From Neoarius graeffei (taxonomy: Eukaryota > Chordata > Actinopteri > Siluriformes > Ariidae): DNA of 64,000 nucleotides. Location of the stretch: contig NC_083596.1 in the NCBI RefSeq assembly GCF_027579695.1, positions 52,690,276-52,754,275 of the forward strand. Direction: 5' to 3'. Positions 1 to 12,825 of this stretch are shown one piece after another. The position numbers and the translations under genes are program-made. The stretch's first letter is position 1. Every line of letters begins with the position of its first letter. The notes under the pieces are model-generated. The model did not search any database and was not told the DNA's origin. It was given only the letters and a program-made list of their open reading frames with translations.

Positions 1-639
1 GCGGAGTGCAGGGTTAGGGAACTCGGCGGAGTGCAGGGTTAGGGAACTCGGCGGAGTGCAGGGTTAGGGAACTCGGCGGAGTGCAGGGTTAGGGAACTCG
101 GCGGAGTGCAGGGTTAGGGAACTCGGCGGAGTGCAGGGTTAGGGGAACTCGGCGGAGTGCAGGGTTAGGGGAACTCGGCGGAGTGCAGGGTTAGGGGAAC
201 TCGGCGGAGTGCAGGGTTAGGGAACTCGGCGGAGTGCAGGGTTAGGGAACTCGGCGGAGTGCAGGGTTAGGGAACTCGGCGGAGTGCAGGGTTAGGGAAC
301 TCGGCGGAGTGCAGGGTTAGGGAACTCGGCGGAGTGCAGGGTTAGGGAACTCGGCGGAGTGCAGGGTTAGGGAACTCGGCGGAGTGCAGGGTTAGGGAAC
401 TCGGCGGAGTGCAGGGTTAGGGAACTCGGCGGAGTGCAGGGTTAGGGAACTCGTCGGAGTGCAGGGTTAGGGAACTCGTCGGAGTGCAGGGTTAGGGAAC
501 TCGGCGGAGTGCAGGGTTAGGGAACTCGTCAGAGTGCAGGGTTAGGGAACTCGTCGGAGTGCAGGGTTAGGGAACTCGTCGGAGTGCAGGGTTAGGGAAC
601 TGGGCGGAGTGCAGGGTTAGGGAACTCGTCGGAGTGCAG

Positions 640-2040
640 GGTTAGGGGAACTCGTCGGAGTGCAGGGTTAGGGAACTCGTCGGAGTGCAGGGTTAGGGAA
701 CTCGTCGGAGTGCAGGGTTAGGGAACTCGTCGGAGTGCAGGGTTAGGGAACTCGTCGGAGTGCAGGGTTAGGGAACTGGGCGGAGTGCAGGGTTAGGGAA
801 CTGGGCGGAGTGCAGGGTTAGGGAACTGGGCGGAGTGCAGGGTTAGGGAACTGGGCGGAGTGCAGGGTTAGGGAACTGGGCGGAGTGCAGGGTTAGGGAA
901 CTGGGCGGAGTGCAGGGTTAGGGAACTGGGCGGAGTGCAGGGTTAGGGAACTCGGCGGAGTGCAGGGATAGGGAACTCGGCGGAGTGCAGGGTTAGGGAA
1001 CTCGGCGGAGGGCAGGGTTAGGGAACTCGGCGGAGGGCAGGGTTAGGGGAACTCGGCGGAGTGCAGGGTTAGGGAACTCGGCGGAGTGCAGGGTTAGGGA
1101 ACTCGGCGGAGTGCAGGGTTAGGGAACTCGGCGGAGTGCAGGGTTAGGGAACTCGGCGGAGTGCAGGGTTAGGGAACTCGGCGGAGTGCAGGGTGAGGGA
1201 ACTCGGCGGAGTGCAGGGTTAGGGAACTCGGCGGAGTGCAGGGTTAGGGAACTCGGCGGAGTGCAGGGTTAGGGAACTCGGCGGAGTGCAGGGTTCGGGA
1301 ACTCGGCGGAGGGCAGGGTTAGGGGAACTCGGCGGAGTGCAGGGTTAGGGAACTCGGCGGAGTGCAGGGTTAGGGAACTCGGCGGAGTGCAGGGTTAGGG
1401 AACTCGGCGGAGTGCAGGGTTAGGGAACTCGGCGGAGTGCAGGGTTAGGGGAACTCGGCGGAGTGCAGGGTTAGGGTTAGGGAACTCGGCAGAGTGCAGG
1501 GTTAGGGAACTCGGCGGAGTGCAGGGTTAGGGAACTCGGCGGAGTGCAGGGTTAGGGGAACTCGGCGGAGTGCAGGGTTAGGGAACTCGGCGGAGTGCAG
1601 GGTTAGGGAACTCGGCGGAGTGCAGGGTTAGGGAACTCGGCGGAGTGCAGGGTTAGGGAACTCGGCGGAGTGCAGGGTTAGGGAACTCGGCGGAGTGCAG
1701 GGTTAGGGAACTGGGCGGAGTGCAGGGTTAGGGAACTCGTCGGAGTGCAGGGTTAGGGGAACTCGTCGGAGTGCAGGGTTAGGGAACTCGTCGGAGTGCA
1801 GGGTTAGGGAACTCGTCGGAGTGCAGGGTTAGGGAACTCGTCGGAGTGCAGGGTTAGGGAACTCGTCGGAGTGCAGGGTTAGGGAACTCGTCGGAGTGCA
1901 GGGTTAGGGAACTCGTCGGAGTGCAGGGTTAGGGAACTCGTCGGAGTGCAGGGTTAGGGAACTCGTCGGAGTGCAGGGTTAGGGAACTGGGCGGAGTGCA
2001 GGGTTAGGGAACTCGTCGGAGTGCAGGGTTAGGGGAACTC
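640..2040 (+). repeat. Higher-order block of the 25-bp satellite, copy 1 (about 2.0 kb period)
   Basis: Rare variants here recur 2,013 bp downstream in the same order: GGGATAGGG (968 and 2,981), GGGTGAGGG (1,193 and 3,206), GGGTTCGGG (1,294 and 3,307), the CAGAG unit that follows a doubled hexamer (about 1,490 and 3,503), the first CTGGGCGG (1,711 and 3,724) and a 26-bp unit (1,756 and 3,769). The flanking landmarks at 645 and 2,032 have partners at 2,683 and 4,070, an offset of 2,038, so the copies differ by one 25-bp unit on each side. Block limits are approximate. Confidence 0.85.
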
Positions 2041-2679
2041 GTCGGAGTGCAGGGTTAGGGAACTCGTCGGAGTGCAGGGTTAGGGAACTCGTCGGAGTGC
2101 AGGGTTAGGGAACTCGTCGGAGTGCAGGGTTAGGGAACTCGGCGGAGTGCAGGGTTAGGGAACTGGGCGGAGTGCAGGGTTAGGGAACTGGGCGGAGTGC
2201 AGGGTTAGGGAACTGGGCGGAGTGCAGGGTTAGGGAACTGGGCGGAGTGCAGGGTTAGGGAACTGGGCGGAGTGCAGGGTTAGGGAACTGGGCGGAGTGC
2301 AGGGTTAGGGAACTCGGCGGAGTGCAGGGTTAGGGAACTGGGCGGAGTGCAGGGTTAGGGAACTCGGCGGAGTGCAGGGTTAGGGAACTCGGCGGAGTGC
2401 AGGGTTAGGGAACTCGGCGGAGTGCAGGGTTAGGGAACTCGGCGGAGTGCAGGGTTAGGGAACTCGGCGGAGTGCAGGGTTAGGGAACTCGGCGGAGTGC
2501 AGGGTTAGGGAACTCGGCGGAGTGCAGGGTTAGGGAACTCGTCGGAGTGCAGGGTTAGGGAACTCGTCGGAGTGCAGGGTTAGGGAACTCGTCGGAGTGC
2601 AGGGTTAGGGAACTCGTCGGAGTGCAGGGTTAGGGAACTGGGCGGAGTGCAGGGTTAGGGAACTCGTCGGAGTGCAGGG

Positions 2680-4080
2680 TTAGGGGAACTCGTCGGAGTG
2701 CAGGGTTAGGGAACTCGTCGGAGTGCAGGGTTAGGGAACTCGTCGGAGTGCAGGGTTAGGGAACTCGTCGGAGTGCAGGGTTAGGGAACTCGTCGGAGTG
2801 CAGGGTTAGGGAACTGGGCGGAGTGCAGGGTTAGGGAACTGGGCGGAGTGCAGGGTTAGGGAACTGGGCGGAGTGCAGGGTTAGGGAACTGGGCGGAGTG
2901 CAGGGTTAGGGAACTGGGCGGAGTGCAGGGTTAGGGAACTGGGCGGAGTGCAGGGTTAGGGAACTCGGCGGAGTGCAGGGATAGGGAACTCGGCGGAGTG
3001 CAGGGTTAGGGAACTCGGCGGAGGGCAGGGTTAGGGAACTCGGCGGAGGGCAGGGTTAGGGGAACTCGGCGGAGTGCAGGGTTAGGGAACTCGGCGGAGT
3101 GCAGGGTTAGGGAACTCGGCGGAGTGCAGGGTTAGGGAACTCGGCGGAGTGCAGGGTTAGGGAACTCGGCGGAGTGCAGGGTTAGGGAACTCGGCGGAGT
3201 GCAGGGTGAGGGAACTCGGCGGAGTGCAGGGTTAGGGAACTCGGCGGAGTGCAGGGTTAGGGAACTCGGCGGAGTGCAGGGTTAGGGAACTCGGCGGAGT
3301 GCAGGGTTCGGGAACTCGGCGGAGGGCAGGGTTAGGGGAACTCGGCGGAGTGCAGGGTTAGGGAACTCGGCGGAGTGCAGGGTTAGGGAACTCGGCGGAG
3401 TGCAGGGTTAGGGAACTCGGCGGAGTGCAGGGTTAGGGAACTCGGCGGAGTGCAGGGTTAGGGGAACTCGGCGGAGTGCAGGGTTAGGGTTAGGGAACTC
3501 GGCAGAGTGCAGGGTTAGGGAACTCGGCGGAGTGCAGGGTTAGGGAACTCGGCGGAGTGCAGGGTTAGGGGAACTCGGCGGAGTGCAGGGTTAGGGAACT
3601 CGGCGGAGTGCAGGGTTAGGGAACTCGGCGGAGTGCAGGGTTAGGGAACTCGGCGGAGTGCAGGGTTAGGGAACTCGGCGGAGTGCAGGGTTAGGGAACT
3701 CGGCGGAGTGCAGGGTTAGGGAACTGGGCGGAGTGCAGGGTTAGGGAACTCGTCGGAGTGCAGGGTTAGGGGAACTCGTCGGAGTGCAGGGTTAGGGAAC
3801 TCGTCGGAGTGCAGGGTTAGGGAACTCGTCGGAGTGCAGGGTTAGGGAACTCGTCGGAGTGCAGGGTTAGGGAACTCGTCGGAGTGCAGGGTTAGGGAAC
3901 TCGTCGGAGTGCAGGGTTAGGGAACTCGTCGGAGTGCAGGGTTAGGGAACTCGTCGGAGTGCAGGGTTAGGGAACTCGTCGGAGTGCAGGGTTAGGGAAC
4001 TCGTCGGAGTGCAGGGTTAGGGAACTGGGCGGAGTGCAGGGTTAGGGAACTCGTCGGAGTGCAGGGTTAGGGGAACTCGT
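2680..4080 (+). repeat. Higher-order block of the 25-bp satellite, copy 2
   Basis: Second copy of the block at 640-2,040, recognised by the same ordered set of rare variants at a constant 2,013-bp offset through the middle. At both sides the offset grows to 2,038 bp, exactly one unit more, as expected when unequal exchange adds or removes whole units. Confidence 0.85.
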
Positions 4081-6599
4081 CGGAGTGCAGGGTTAGGGAA
4101 CTCGTCGGAGTGCAGGGTTAGGGAACTCGTCGGAGTGCAGGGTTAGGGAACTCGTCGGAGTGCAGGGTTAGGGAACTGGGCGGAGTGCAGGGTTAGGGAA
4201 CTGGGCGGAGTGCAGGGTTAGGGAACTGGGCGGAGTGCAGGGTTAGGGAACTGGGCGGAGTGCAGGGTTAGGGAACTGGGCGGAGTGCAGGGTTAGGGAA
4301 CTGGGCGGAGTGCAGGGTTAGGGAACTGGGCGGAGTGCAGGGTTAGGGAACTGGGCGGAGTGCAGGGTTAGGGAACTGGGCGGAGTGCAGGGTTAGGGAA
4401 CTGGGCGGAGTGCAGGGTGAGGGAACTCGGCGGAGTGCAGGGTTAGGGAACTCGGCGGAGTGCAGGGTTAGGGAACTCGGCGGAGTGCAGGGTTAGGGAA
4501 CTCGGCGGAGTGCAGGGTTAGGGAACTCGGCGGAGTGCAGGGTTAGGGAACTCGGCGGAGTGCAGGGTTAGGGAACTCGGCGGAGTGCAGGGTTAGGGAA
4601 CTCGGCGGAGTGCAGGGTTAGGGAACTCGGCGGAGTGCAGGGTTAGGGAACTCGGCGGAGTGCAGGGTTAGGGAACTCGGCGGAGTGCAGGGTTAGGGAA
4701 CTCGGCGGAGTGCAGGGTTAGGGAACTCGGCGGAGTGCAGGGTTAGGGAACTCGGCGGAGTGCAGGGTTAGGGAACTCGGCGGAGTGCAGGGTTAGGGAA
4801 CTCGGCGGAGTGCAGGGTTAGGGGAACTCGGCGGAGTGCAGGGTTAGGGGAACTCGGCGGAGTGCAGGGTTAGGGGAACTCGGCGGAGTGCAGGGTTAGG
4901 GAACTCGGCGGAGTGCAGGGTTAGGGAACTCGGCGGAGTGCAGGGTTAGGGAACTCGGCGGAGTGCAGGGTTAGGGAACTCGGCGGAGGGCAGGGTTAGG
5001 GGAACTCGGCGGAGTGCAGGGTTAGGGAACTCGGCGGAGTGCAGGGTTAGGGAACTCGGCGGAGTGCAGGGTTAGGGAACTCGGCGGAGTGCAGGGTTAG
5101 GGAACTCGGCGGAGTGCAGGGTTAGGGAACTCGGCGGAGTGCAGGGTTAGGGAACTCGGCGGAGTGCAGGGTTAGGGAACTCGGCGGAGTGCAGGGTTAG
5201 GGAACTCGGCGGAGTGCAGGGTTAGGGGAACTCGGCGGAGTGCAGGGTTAGGGGAACTCGGCGGAGTGCAGGGTTAGGGGAACTCGGCGGAGTGCAGGGT
5301 TAGGGAACTCGGCGGAGTGCAGGGTTAGGGAACTCGGCGGAGTGCAGGGTTAGGGAACTCGGCGGAGTGCAGGGTTAGGGAACTCGGCGGAGTGCAGGGT
5401 TAGGGAACTCGGCGGAGGGCAGGGTTAGGGGAACTCGGCGGAGTGCAGGGTTAGGGAACTCGGCGGAGTGCAGGGTTAGGGAACTCGGCGGAGTGCAGGG
5501 TTAGGGAACTCGGCGGAGTGCAGGGTTAGGGAACTCGGCGGAGTGCAGGGTTAGGGAACTCGGCGGAGTGCAGGGTTAGGGAACTCGGCGGAGTGCAGGG
5601 TTAGGGAACTCGGCGGAGTGCAGGGTTAGGGAACTCGGCGGAGTGCAGGGTTAGGGAACTCGGCGGAGTGCAGGGTTAGGGAACTCGGCGGAGTGCAGGG
5701 TTAGGGAACTCGGCGGAGTGCAGGGTTAGGGAACTCGGCGGAGTGCAGGGTTAGGGAACTCGGCGGAGTGCAGGGTTAGGGAACTCGGCGGAGTGCAGGG
5801 TTAGGGAACTCGGCGGAGTGCAGGGTTAGGGAACTCGGCGGAGTGCAGGGTTAGGGGAACTCGGCGGAGTGCAGGGTTAGGGGAACTCGGCGGAGTGCAG
5901 GGTTAGGGGAACTCGGCGGAGTGCAGGGTTAGGGAACTCGGCGGAGTGCAGGGTTAGGGAACTCGGCGGAGTGCAGGGTTAGGGAACTCGGCGGAGTGCA
6001 GGGTTAGGGAACTCGGCGGAGGGCAGGGTTAGGGGAACTCGGCGGAGTGCAGGGTTAGGGAACTCGGCGGAGTGCAGGGTTAGGGAACTCGGCGGAGTGC
6101 AGGGTTAGGGAACTCGGCGGAGTGCAGGGTTAGGGAACTCGGCGGAGTGCAGGGTTAGGGAACTCGGCGGAGTGCAGGGTTAGGGAACTCGGCGGAGTGC
6201 AGGGTTAGGGAACTCGGCGGAGTGCAGGGTTAGGGAACTCGGCGGAGTGCAGGGTTAGGGAACTCGGCGGAGTGCAGGGTTAGGGAACTCGGCGGAGTGC
6301 AGGGTTAGGGAACTCGGCGGAGTGCAGGGTTAGGGAACTCGGCGGAGTGCAGGGTTAGGGAACTCGGCGGAGTGCAGGGTTAGGGAACTCGGCGGAGTGC
6401 AGGGTTAGGGAACTCGGCGGAGTGCAGGGTTAGGGAACTCGGCGGAGTGCAGGGTTAGGGAACTCGGCGGAGTGCAGGGTTAGGGGAACTCGGCGGAGTG
6501 CAGGGTTAGGGGAACTCGGCGGAGTGCAGGGTTAGGGGAACTCGGCGGAGTGCAGGGTTAGGGAACTCGGCGGAGTGCAGGGTTAGGGAACTCGGCGGA

Positions 6600-6830
6600 G
6601 TGCAGGGTCAAGGGAACTCGGCGGAGTGCAGGGTCAGGGGAACTCGGCGGAGTGCAGGGTCAAGGGAACTCGGCGGAGTGCAGGGTTAGGGAACTCGGCG
6701 GAGTGCAGGGTTAGGGAACTCGGCGGAGTGCAGGGTTAGGGGAACTCGGCGGAGTGCAGGGTTAGGGTTAGGGAACTCGGCAGAGTGCAGGGTTAGGGTT
6801 AGGGAACTCGGCGGAGTGCAGGGTTAGGGA
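6600..6830 (+). repeat. Marker cluster of a 1,785-bp higher-order duplication, copy 1
   Basis: A rare series GGGTCAAGGG, GGGTCAGGGG, GGGTCAAGGG (hexamer variants at 6,608 and 6,634) is followed by a doubled-hexamer unit, a CAGAG unit at 6,781 and another doubled hexamer. The same series occurs at 8,393-8,600 with offset 1,785, becoming 1,786 after an extra TCAAGGG unit. The duplicated segment is probably longer than the marker cluster, but consensus units give no resolution. Confidence 0.75.
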
Positions 6831-8384
6831 ACTCGGCGGAGTGCAGGGTTAGGGGAACTCGGCGGAGTGCAGGGTTAGGGAACTCGGCGGAGTGCAGGGT
6901 TAGGGAACTCGGCGGAGTGCAGGGTTAGGGAACTCGGCGGAGTGCAGGGTTAGGGAACTCGGCGGAGTGCAGGGTTAGGGAACTCGGCGGAGTGCAGGGT
7001 TAGGGAACTCGGCGGAGTGCAGGGTTAGGGAACTCGGCGGAGTGCAGGGTTAGGGAACTCGGCGGAGTGCAGGGTTAGGGAACTCGGCGGAGTGCAGGGT
7101 TAGGGAACTCGGCGGAGTGCAGGGTTAGGGAACTCGGCGGAGTGCAGGGTTAGGGGAACTCGGCGGAGTGCAGGGTTAGGGGAACTCGGCGGAGTGCAGG
7201 GTTAGGGGAACTCGGCGGAGTGCAGGGTTAGGGAACTCGGCGGAGTGCAGGGTTAGGGAACTCGGCGGAGTGCAGGGTTAGGGAACTCGGCGGAGTGCAG
7301 GGTTAGGGAACTCGGCGGAGGGCAGGGTTAGGGGAACTCGGCGGAGTGCAGGGTTAGGGAACTCGGCGGAGTGCAGGGTTAGGGAACTCGGCGGAGTGCA
7401 GGGTTAGGGAACTCGGCGGAGTGCAGGGTTAGGGAACTCGGCGGAGTGCAGGGTTAGGGAACTCGGCGGAGTGCAGGGTTAGGGAACTCGGCGGAGTGCA
7501 GGGTTAGGGAACTCGGCGGAGTGCAGGGTTAGGGGATCTCGGCGGAGTGCAGGGTTAGGGGAACTCGGCGGAGTGCAGGGTTAGGGAACTCGGCGGAGTG
7601 CAGGGTTAGGGAACTCGGCGGAGTGCAGGGTTAGGGAACTCGGCGGAGTGCAGGGTTAGGGAACTCGGCGGAGGGCAGGGTTAGGGGAACTCGGCGGAGT
7701 GCAGGGTTAGGGAACTCGGCGGAGTGCAGGGTTAGGGAACTCGGCGGAGTGCAGGGTTAGGGAACTCGGCGGAGTGCAGGGTTAGGGAACTCGGCGGAGT
7801 GCAGGGTTAGGGAACTCGGCGGAGTGCAGGGTTAGGGGAACTCGGCGGAGTGCAGGGTTAGGGTTAGGGAACTCGGCAGAGTGCAGGGTTAGGGAACTCG
7901 GCGGAGTGCAGGGTTAGGGAACTCGGCGGAGTGCAGGGTTAGGGGAACTCGGCGGAGTGCAGGGTTAGGGAACTCGGCGGAGTGCAGGGTTAGGGAACTC
8001 GGCGGAGTGCAGGGTTAGGGAACTCGGCGGAGTGCAGGGTTAGGGAACTCGGCGGAGTGCAGGGTTAGGGAACTCGGCGGAGTGCAGGGTTAGGGAACTC
8101 GGCGGAGTGCAGGGTTAGGGAACTCGGCGGAGTGCAGGGTTAGGGAACTCGGCGGAGTGCAGGGTTAGGGAACTCGGCGGAGTGCAGGGTTAGGGAACTC
8201 GGCGGAGTGCAGGGTTAGGGAACTCGGCGGAGTGCAGGGTTAGGGAACTCGGCGGAGTGCAGGGTTAGGGGAACTCGGCGGAGTGCAGGGTTAGGGGAAC
8301 TCGGCGGAGTGCAGGGTTAGGGGAACTCGGCGGAGTGCAGGGTTAGGGAACTCGGCGGAGTGCAGGGTTAGGGAACTCGGCGGA

Positions 8385-8616
8385 GTGCAGGGTCAAGGGA
8401 ACTCGGCGGAGTGCAGGGTCAGGGGAACTCGGCGGAGTGCAGGGTCAAGGGAACTCGGCGGAGTGCAGGGTCAAGGGAACTCGGCGGAGTGCAGGGTTAG
8501 GGAACTCGGCGGAGTGCAGGGTTAGGGGAACTCGGCGGAGTGCAGGGTTAGGGTTAGGGAACTCGGCAGAGTGCAGGGTTAGGGTTAGGGAACTCGGCGG
8601 AGTGCAGGGTTAGGGA
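8385..8616 (+). repeat. Marker cluster of the 1,785-bp higher-order duplication, copy 2
   Basis: Partner of the cluster at 6,600-6,830. It has the order TCAAGGG (8,393), TCAGGGG (8,419), TCAAGGG twice, then a doubled hexamer, a CAGAG unit at 8,567 and a second doubled hexamer. One TTAGGG unit of the first copy is a TCAAGGG unit here. Confidence 0.75.
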
Positions 8617-11600
8617 ACTCGGCGGAGTGCAGGGTTAGGGGAACTCGGCGGAGTGCAGGGTTAGGGAACTCGGCGGAGTGCAGGGTTAGGGAACTCGGCG
8701 GAGTGCAGGGTTAGGGAACTCGGCGGAGTGCAGGGTTAGGGAACTCGGCGGAGTGCAGGGTTAGGGAACTCGGCGGAGTGCAGGGTTAGGGAACTCGGCG
8801 GAGTGCAGGGTTAGGGAACTCGGCGGAGTGCAGGGTTAGGGAACTCGGCGGAGTGCAGGGTTAGGGAACTCGGCGGAGTGCAGGGTTAGGGAACTCGGCG
8901 GAGTGCAGGGTTAGGGAACTCGGCGGAGTGCATGATTAGGGGAACTCGGCGGAGTGCAGGGTCAGGGAACTCGGCGGAGTGCAGGGTCAGGGAACTCGGC
9001 GGAGTGCAGGGTCAGGGAACTCGGCGGAGTGCAGGGTGAGGGAACTCGGCGGAGTGCAGGGTGAGGGAACTCGGCGGAGTGCAGGGTGAGGGAACTCGGC
9101 GGAGTGCAGGGTGAGGGAACTCGGCGGAGTGCAGGGTGAGGGAACTCGGCGGAGTGCAGGGTGAGGGAACTCGGCGGAGTGCAGGGTGAGGGAACTCGGC
9201 GGAGTGCAGGGTTAGGGAACTCGGCGGAGTGCAGGGTGAGGGAACTCGGCGGAGTGCAGGGTGAGGGAACTCGGCGGAGTGCAGGGTGAGGGAACTCGGC
9301 GGAGTGCAGGGTGAGGGAACTCGGCGGAGTGCAGGGTGAGGGAACTCGGCGGAGTGCAGGGTTAGGGAACTGGGCGGAGTGCAGGGTTAGGGAACTGGGC
9401 GGAGTGCAGGGTTAGGGAACTGGGCGGAGTGCAGGGTTAGGGAACTGGGCGGAGTGCAGGGTTAGGGAACTGGGCGGAGTGCAGGGTTAGGGAACTGGGC
9501 GGAGTGCAGGGTTAGGGAACTCGGCGGAGTGCAGGGTTAGGGAACTCGGCGGAGTGCAGGGTTAGGGAACTCGGCGGAGTGCAGGGTTAGGGAACTCGGC
9601 GGAGTGCAGGGTTAGGGAACTCGGCGGAGTGCAGGGTTAGGGAACTCGGCGGAGTGCAGGGTTAGGGAACTGGGCGGAGTGCAGGGTTAGGGAACTGGGC
9701 GGAGTGCAGGGTTAGGGAACTGGGCGGAGTGCAGGGTTAGGGAACTGGGCGGAGTGCAGGGTTAGGGAACTGGGCGGAGTGCAGGGTTAGGGAACTGGGC
9801 GGAGTGCAGGGTTAGGGAACTCGTCGGAGTGCAGGGTTAGGGAACTCGTCGGAGTGCAGGGTTAGGGAACTCGTCGGAGTGCAGGGTTAGGGAACTCGTC
9901 GGAGTGCAGGGTTAGGGAACTCGTCGGAGTGCAGGGTTAGGGAACTCGTCGGAGTGCAGGGTTAGGGAACTCGTCGGAGTGCAGGGTTAGGGAACTCGTC
10001 GGAGTGCAGGGTTAGGGAACTGGGCGGAGTGCAGGGTTAGGGAACTCGTCGGAGTGCAGGGTTAGGGGAACTCGTCGGAGTGCAGGGTTAGGGAACTCGT
10101 CGGAGTGCAGGGTTAGGGAACTCGTCGGAGTGCAGGGTTAGGGAACTCGTCGGAGTGCAGGGTTAGGGAACTCGTCGGAGTGCAGGGTTAGGGAACTGGG
10201 CGGAGTGCAGGGTTAGGGAACTGGGCGGAGTGCAGGGTTAGGGAACTGGGCGGAGTGCAGGGTTAGGGAACTGGGCGGAGTGCAGGGTTAGGGAACTGGG
10301 TGGAGTGCAGGGTTAGGGAACTGGGCGGAGTGCAGGGTTAGGGAACTCGGCGGAGTGCAGGGTTAGGGAACTCGGCGGAGTGCAGGGTGATGGAACTCGG
10401 CGGAGTGCAGGGTTAGGGAACTCGGCGGAGTGCAGGGTTAGGGAACTCGGCGGAGTGCAGGGTTAGGGAACTCGGCGGAGTGCAGGGTTAGGGAACTCGG
10501 CGGAGTGCAGGGTTAGGGAACTCGGCGGAGTGCAGGGTTAGGGAACTCGGCGGAGTGCAGGGTTAGGGTTAGGAAACTCGGCGGAGTGCAGGGTTAGGAA
10601 ACTCGGCGGAGTGCAGGGTTAGGGAACTCGGCGGAGTGCAGGGTTAGGGTTAGGAAACTCGGCGGAGTGCAGGGTTAGGAAACTCGGCGGAGTGCAGGGT
10701 TAGGAAACTCGGCGGAGTGCAGGGTTAGGGAACTCGGCGGAGTGCAGGGTTAGGGAACTCGGCGGAGTGCAGGGTTAGGGAACTCGGCGGAGTGCAGGGT
10801 TAGGGAACTCGGCGGAGTGCAGGGTTAGGGAACTCGGCGGAGTGCAGGGTTAGGGGAACTCGGCGGAGTGCAGGGTTAGGGGAACTCGGCGGAGTGCAGG
10901 GTTAGGGGAACTCGGCGGAGTGCAGGGTTAGGGAACTCGGCGGAGTGCAGGGTTAGGGAACTCGGCGGAGTGTAGGGTTAGGGAACTCGGCGGAGTGCAG
11001 GGTTAGGGAACTCGGCGGAGTGCAGGGTTAGGGAACTCGGCGGAGTGCAGGGTTAGGGAACTCGGCGGAGTGCAGGGTTAGGGAACTCGGCGGAGTGCAG
11101 GGTTAGGGAACTCGGCGGAGTGCAGGGTTAGGTAACTCGGCGGAGTGCAGGGTTAGGGAACTCGGCGGAGTGCAGGGTTAGGGAACTCGGCGGAGTGCAG
11201 GGTTAGGGGAACTCGGCGGAGTGCAGGGTTAGGGAACTCGGCGGAGTGCAGGGTTAGGGAACTCGGCGGAGTGCAGGGTCAGGGAACTCGGCGGAGTGCA
11301 GGGTCAGGGAACTCGGCGGAGTGCAGGGTCAGGGAACTCGGCGGAGTGCAGGGTCAGGGAACTCGGCGGAGTGCATGATTAGGGGAACTCGGCGGAGTGC
11401 AGGGTCAGGGAACTCGGCGGAGTGCAGGGTCAGGGAACTCGGCGGAGTGCAGGGTCAGGGAACTCGGCGGAGTGCAGGGTGAGGGAACTCGGCGGAGTGC
11501 AGGGTGAGGGAACTCGGCGGAGTGCAGGGTGAGGGAACTCGGCGGAGTGCAGGGTGAGGGAACTCGGCGGAGTGCAGGGTTAGGGAACTCGGCGGAGTGC

Positions 11601-12825
11601 AGGGTGAGGGAACTCGGCGGAGTGCAGGGTGAGGGAACTCGGCGGAGTGCAGGGTGAGGGAACTCGGCGGAGTGCAGGGTGAGGGAACTCGGCGGAGTGC
11701 AGGGTTAGGGAACTCGGCGGAGTGCAGGGTTAGGGAACTCGGCGGAGTGCAGGGTGAGGGAACTCGGCGGAGTGCAGGGTGAGGGAACTCGGCGGAGTGC
11801 AGGGTTAGGGAACTCGACGGAGTGCAGGGTTAGGGAACTCGGCGGAGTGCAGGGTGAGGGAACTCGGCGGAGTGCAGGGTTAGGGGACTCGGCGGAGTGC
11901 AGGGTTAGGGGACTCGGCGGAGTGCAGGGTTAGGGGACTCGGCGGAGTGCAGGGTTAGGGGACTCGGCGGAGTGCAGGGTTAGGGGAACTCGGCGGAGTG
12001 CAGGGTTAGGGGAACTCGGCGGAGTGCAGGGTTAGGGAACTCGGCGGAGTGCAGGGTTAGGGAACTCGGCGGAGTGCAGGGTTAGGGGAACTCGGCGGAC
12101 TGCAGGGTTAGGGGAACTCGGCGGAGTGCAGGGTTAGGGGAACTCGGCGGAGTGCAGGGTTAGGGGAACTCGGCGGAGTGCAGGGTTAGGGAACTCGGCG
12201 GAGTGCAGGGTTAGGGAACTCGGCGGAGTGCAGGGTTAGGGAACTCGGCGGAGTGCAGGGTTAGGGAACTCGGCGGAGTGCAGGGTTAGGGAACTCGGCG
12301 GAATGCAGGGTTAGGGAACTCTGCGGAGTGCAGGGTTAGGGGAACTCGGCGGAGTGCAGGGTTGGGGAACTCGGCGGAGTGCAGGGTTTGGGAACTCGGC
12401 GGAGTGCAGGGTTCGGGAACTCGGCGGAGTGCAGGGTTAGGGTTAGGGAACTCGGCGGAGTGCAGGGTTAGGGGAACTCGGCGGAGTGCAGGGTTGGGGA
12501 ACTCGGCAGAGTGCAGGGTTGGGGAACTCGGCAGAGTGCAGGGTTAGGGAACTAGGCGGAGTGCAGGGTTAGGGAACTCGGCGGAGTGCAGGGTTAGGGA
12601 ACTCGGCGGAGTGCAGGGTTAGGGAACTCGGTGGAGTGCAGGGTTAGGGAACTAGGCGGAGTGCAGGGTTAGGGAACTCGGCGGAGTGCAGGGTTAGGGA
12701 ACTCGGCGGAGTGCAGGGTTAGGGAACTCGCCAGAGTGCAGGGTTAGGGTTAGGGAACTCGGCGGAGTGCAGGGTTAGGGAACTCGGCGGAGTGCAGGGT
12801 TAGGGGAACTCGGCGGAGTGCAGGG

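Larger units (their letters stand above)
1..12825 (+). repeat. 25-bp TTAGGG-containing satellite, main array
   Basis: Head-to-tail array with a 25-bp unit whose core reads GTGCAGGGTTAGGGAACTCG, preceded by GCGGA. Length divided by unit size gives roughly 500 units. Each consensus unit holds one TTAGGG hexamer on the plus strand. The unit is about 64% GC with three times more G than C on this strand. Common variants are an extra G after the hexamer (26 bp), an extra TTAGGG (31 bp), CTCGTCGG or CTGGGCGG in place of CTCGGCGG, and TGAGGG or TCAGGG in place of TTAGGG. Variants occur in runs, which indicates local amplification. The array runs off the left edge of the window, so its true start is unknown. 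No gene is seen in it. Confidence 0.97.

Noticed and set aside
12362..12547. 61-codon frame in the 25-bp satellite and similar frames at 13,936 and 14,087
   Set aside because: These are translations of satellite units (NSAECRV, GELGGVQG) that stay open only because of local 25/26-bp phasing.
1..12825. True telomere
   Set aside because: The hexamer occurs once per 25-bp unit; no uninterrupted (TTAGGG)n tract is longer than two hexamers.
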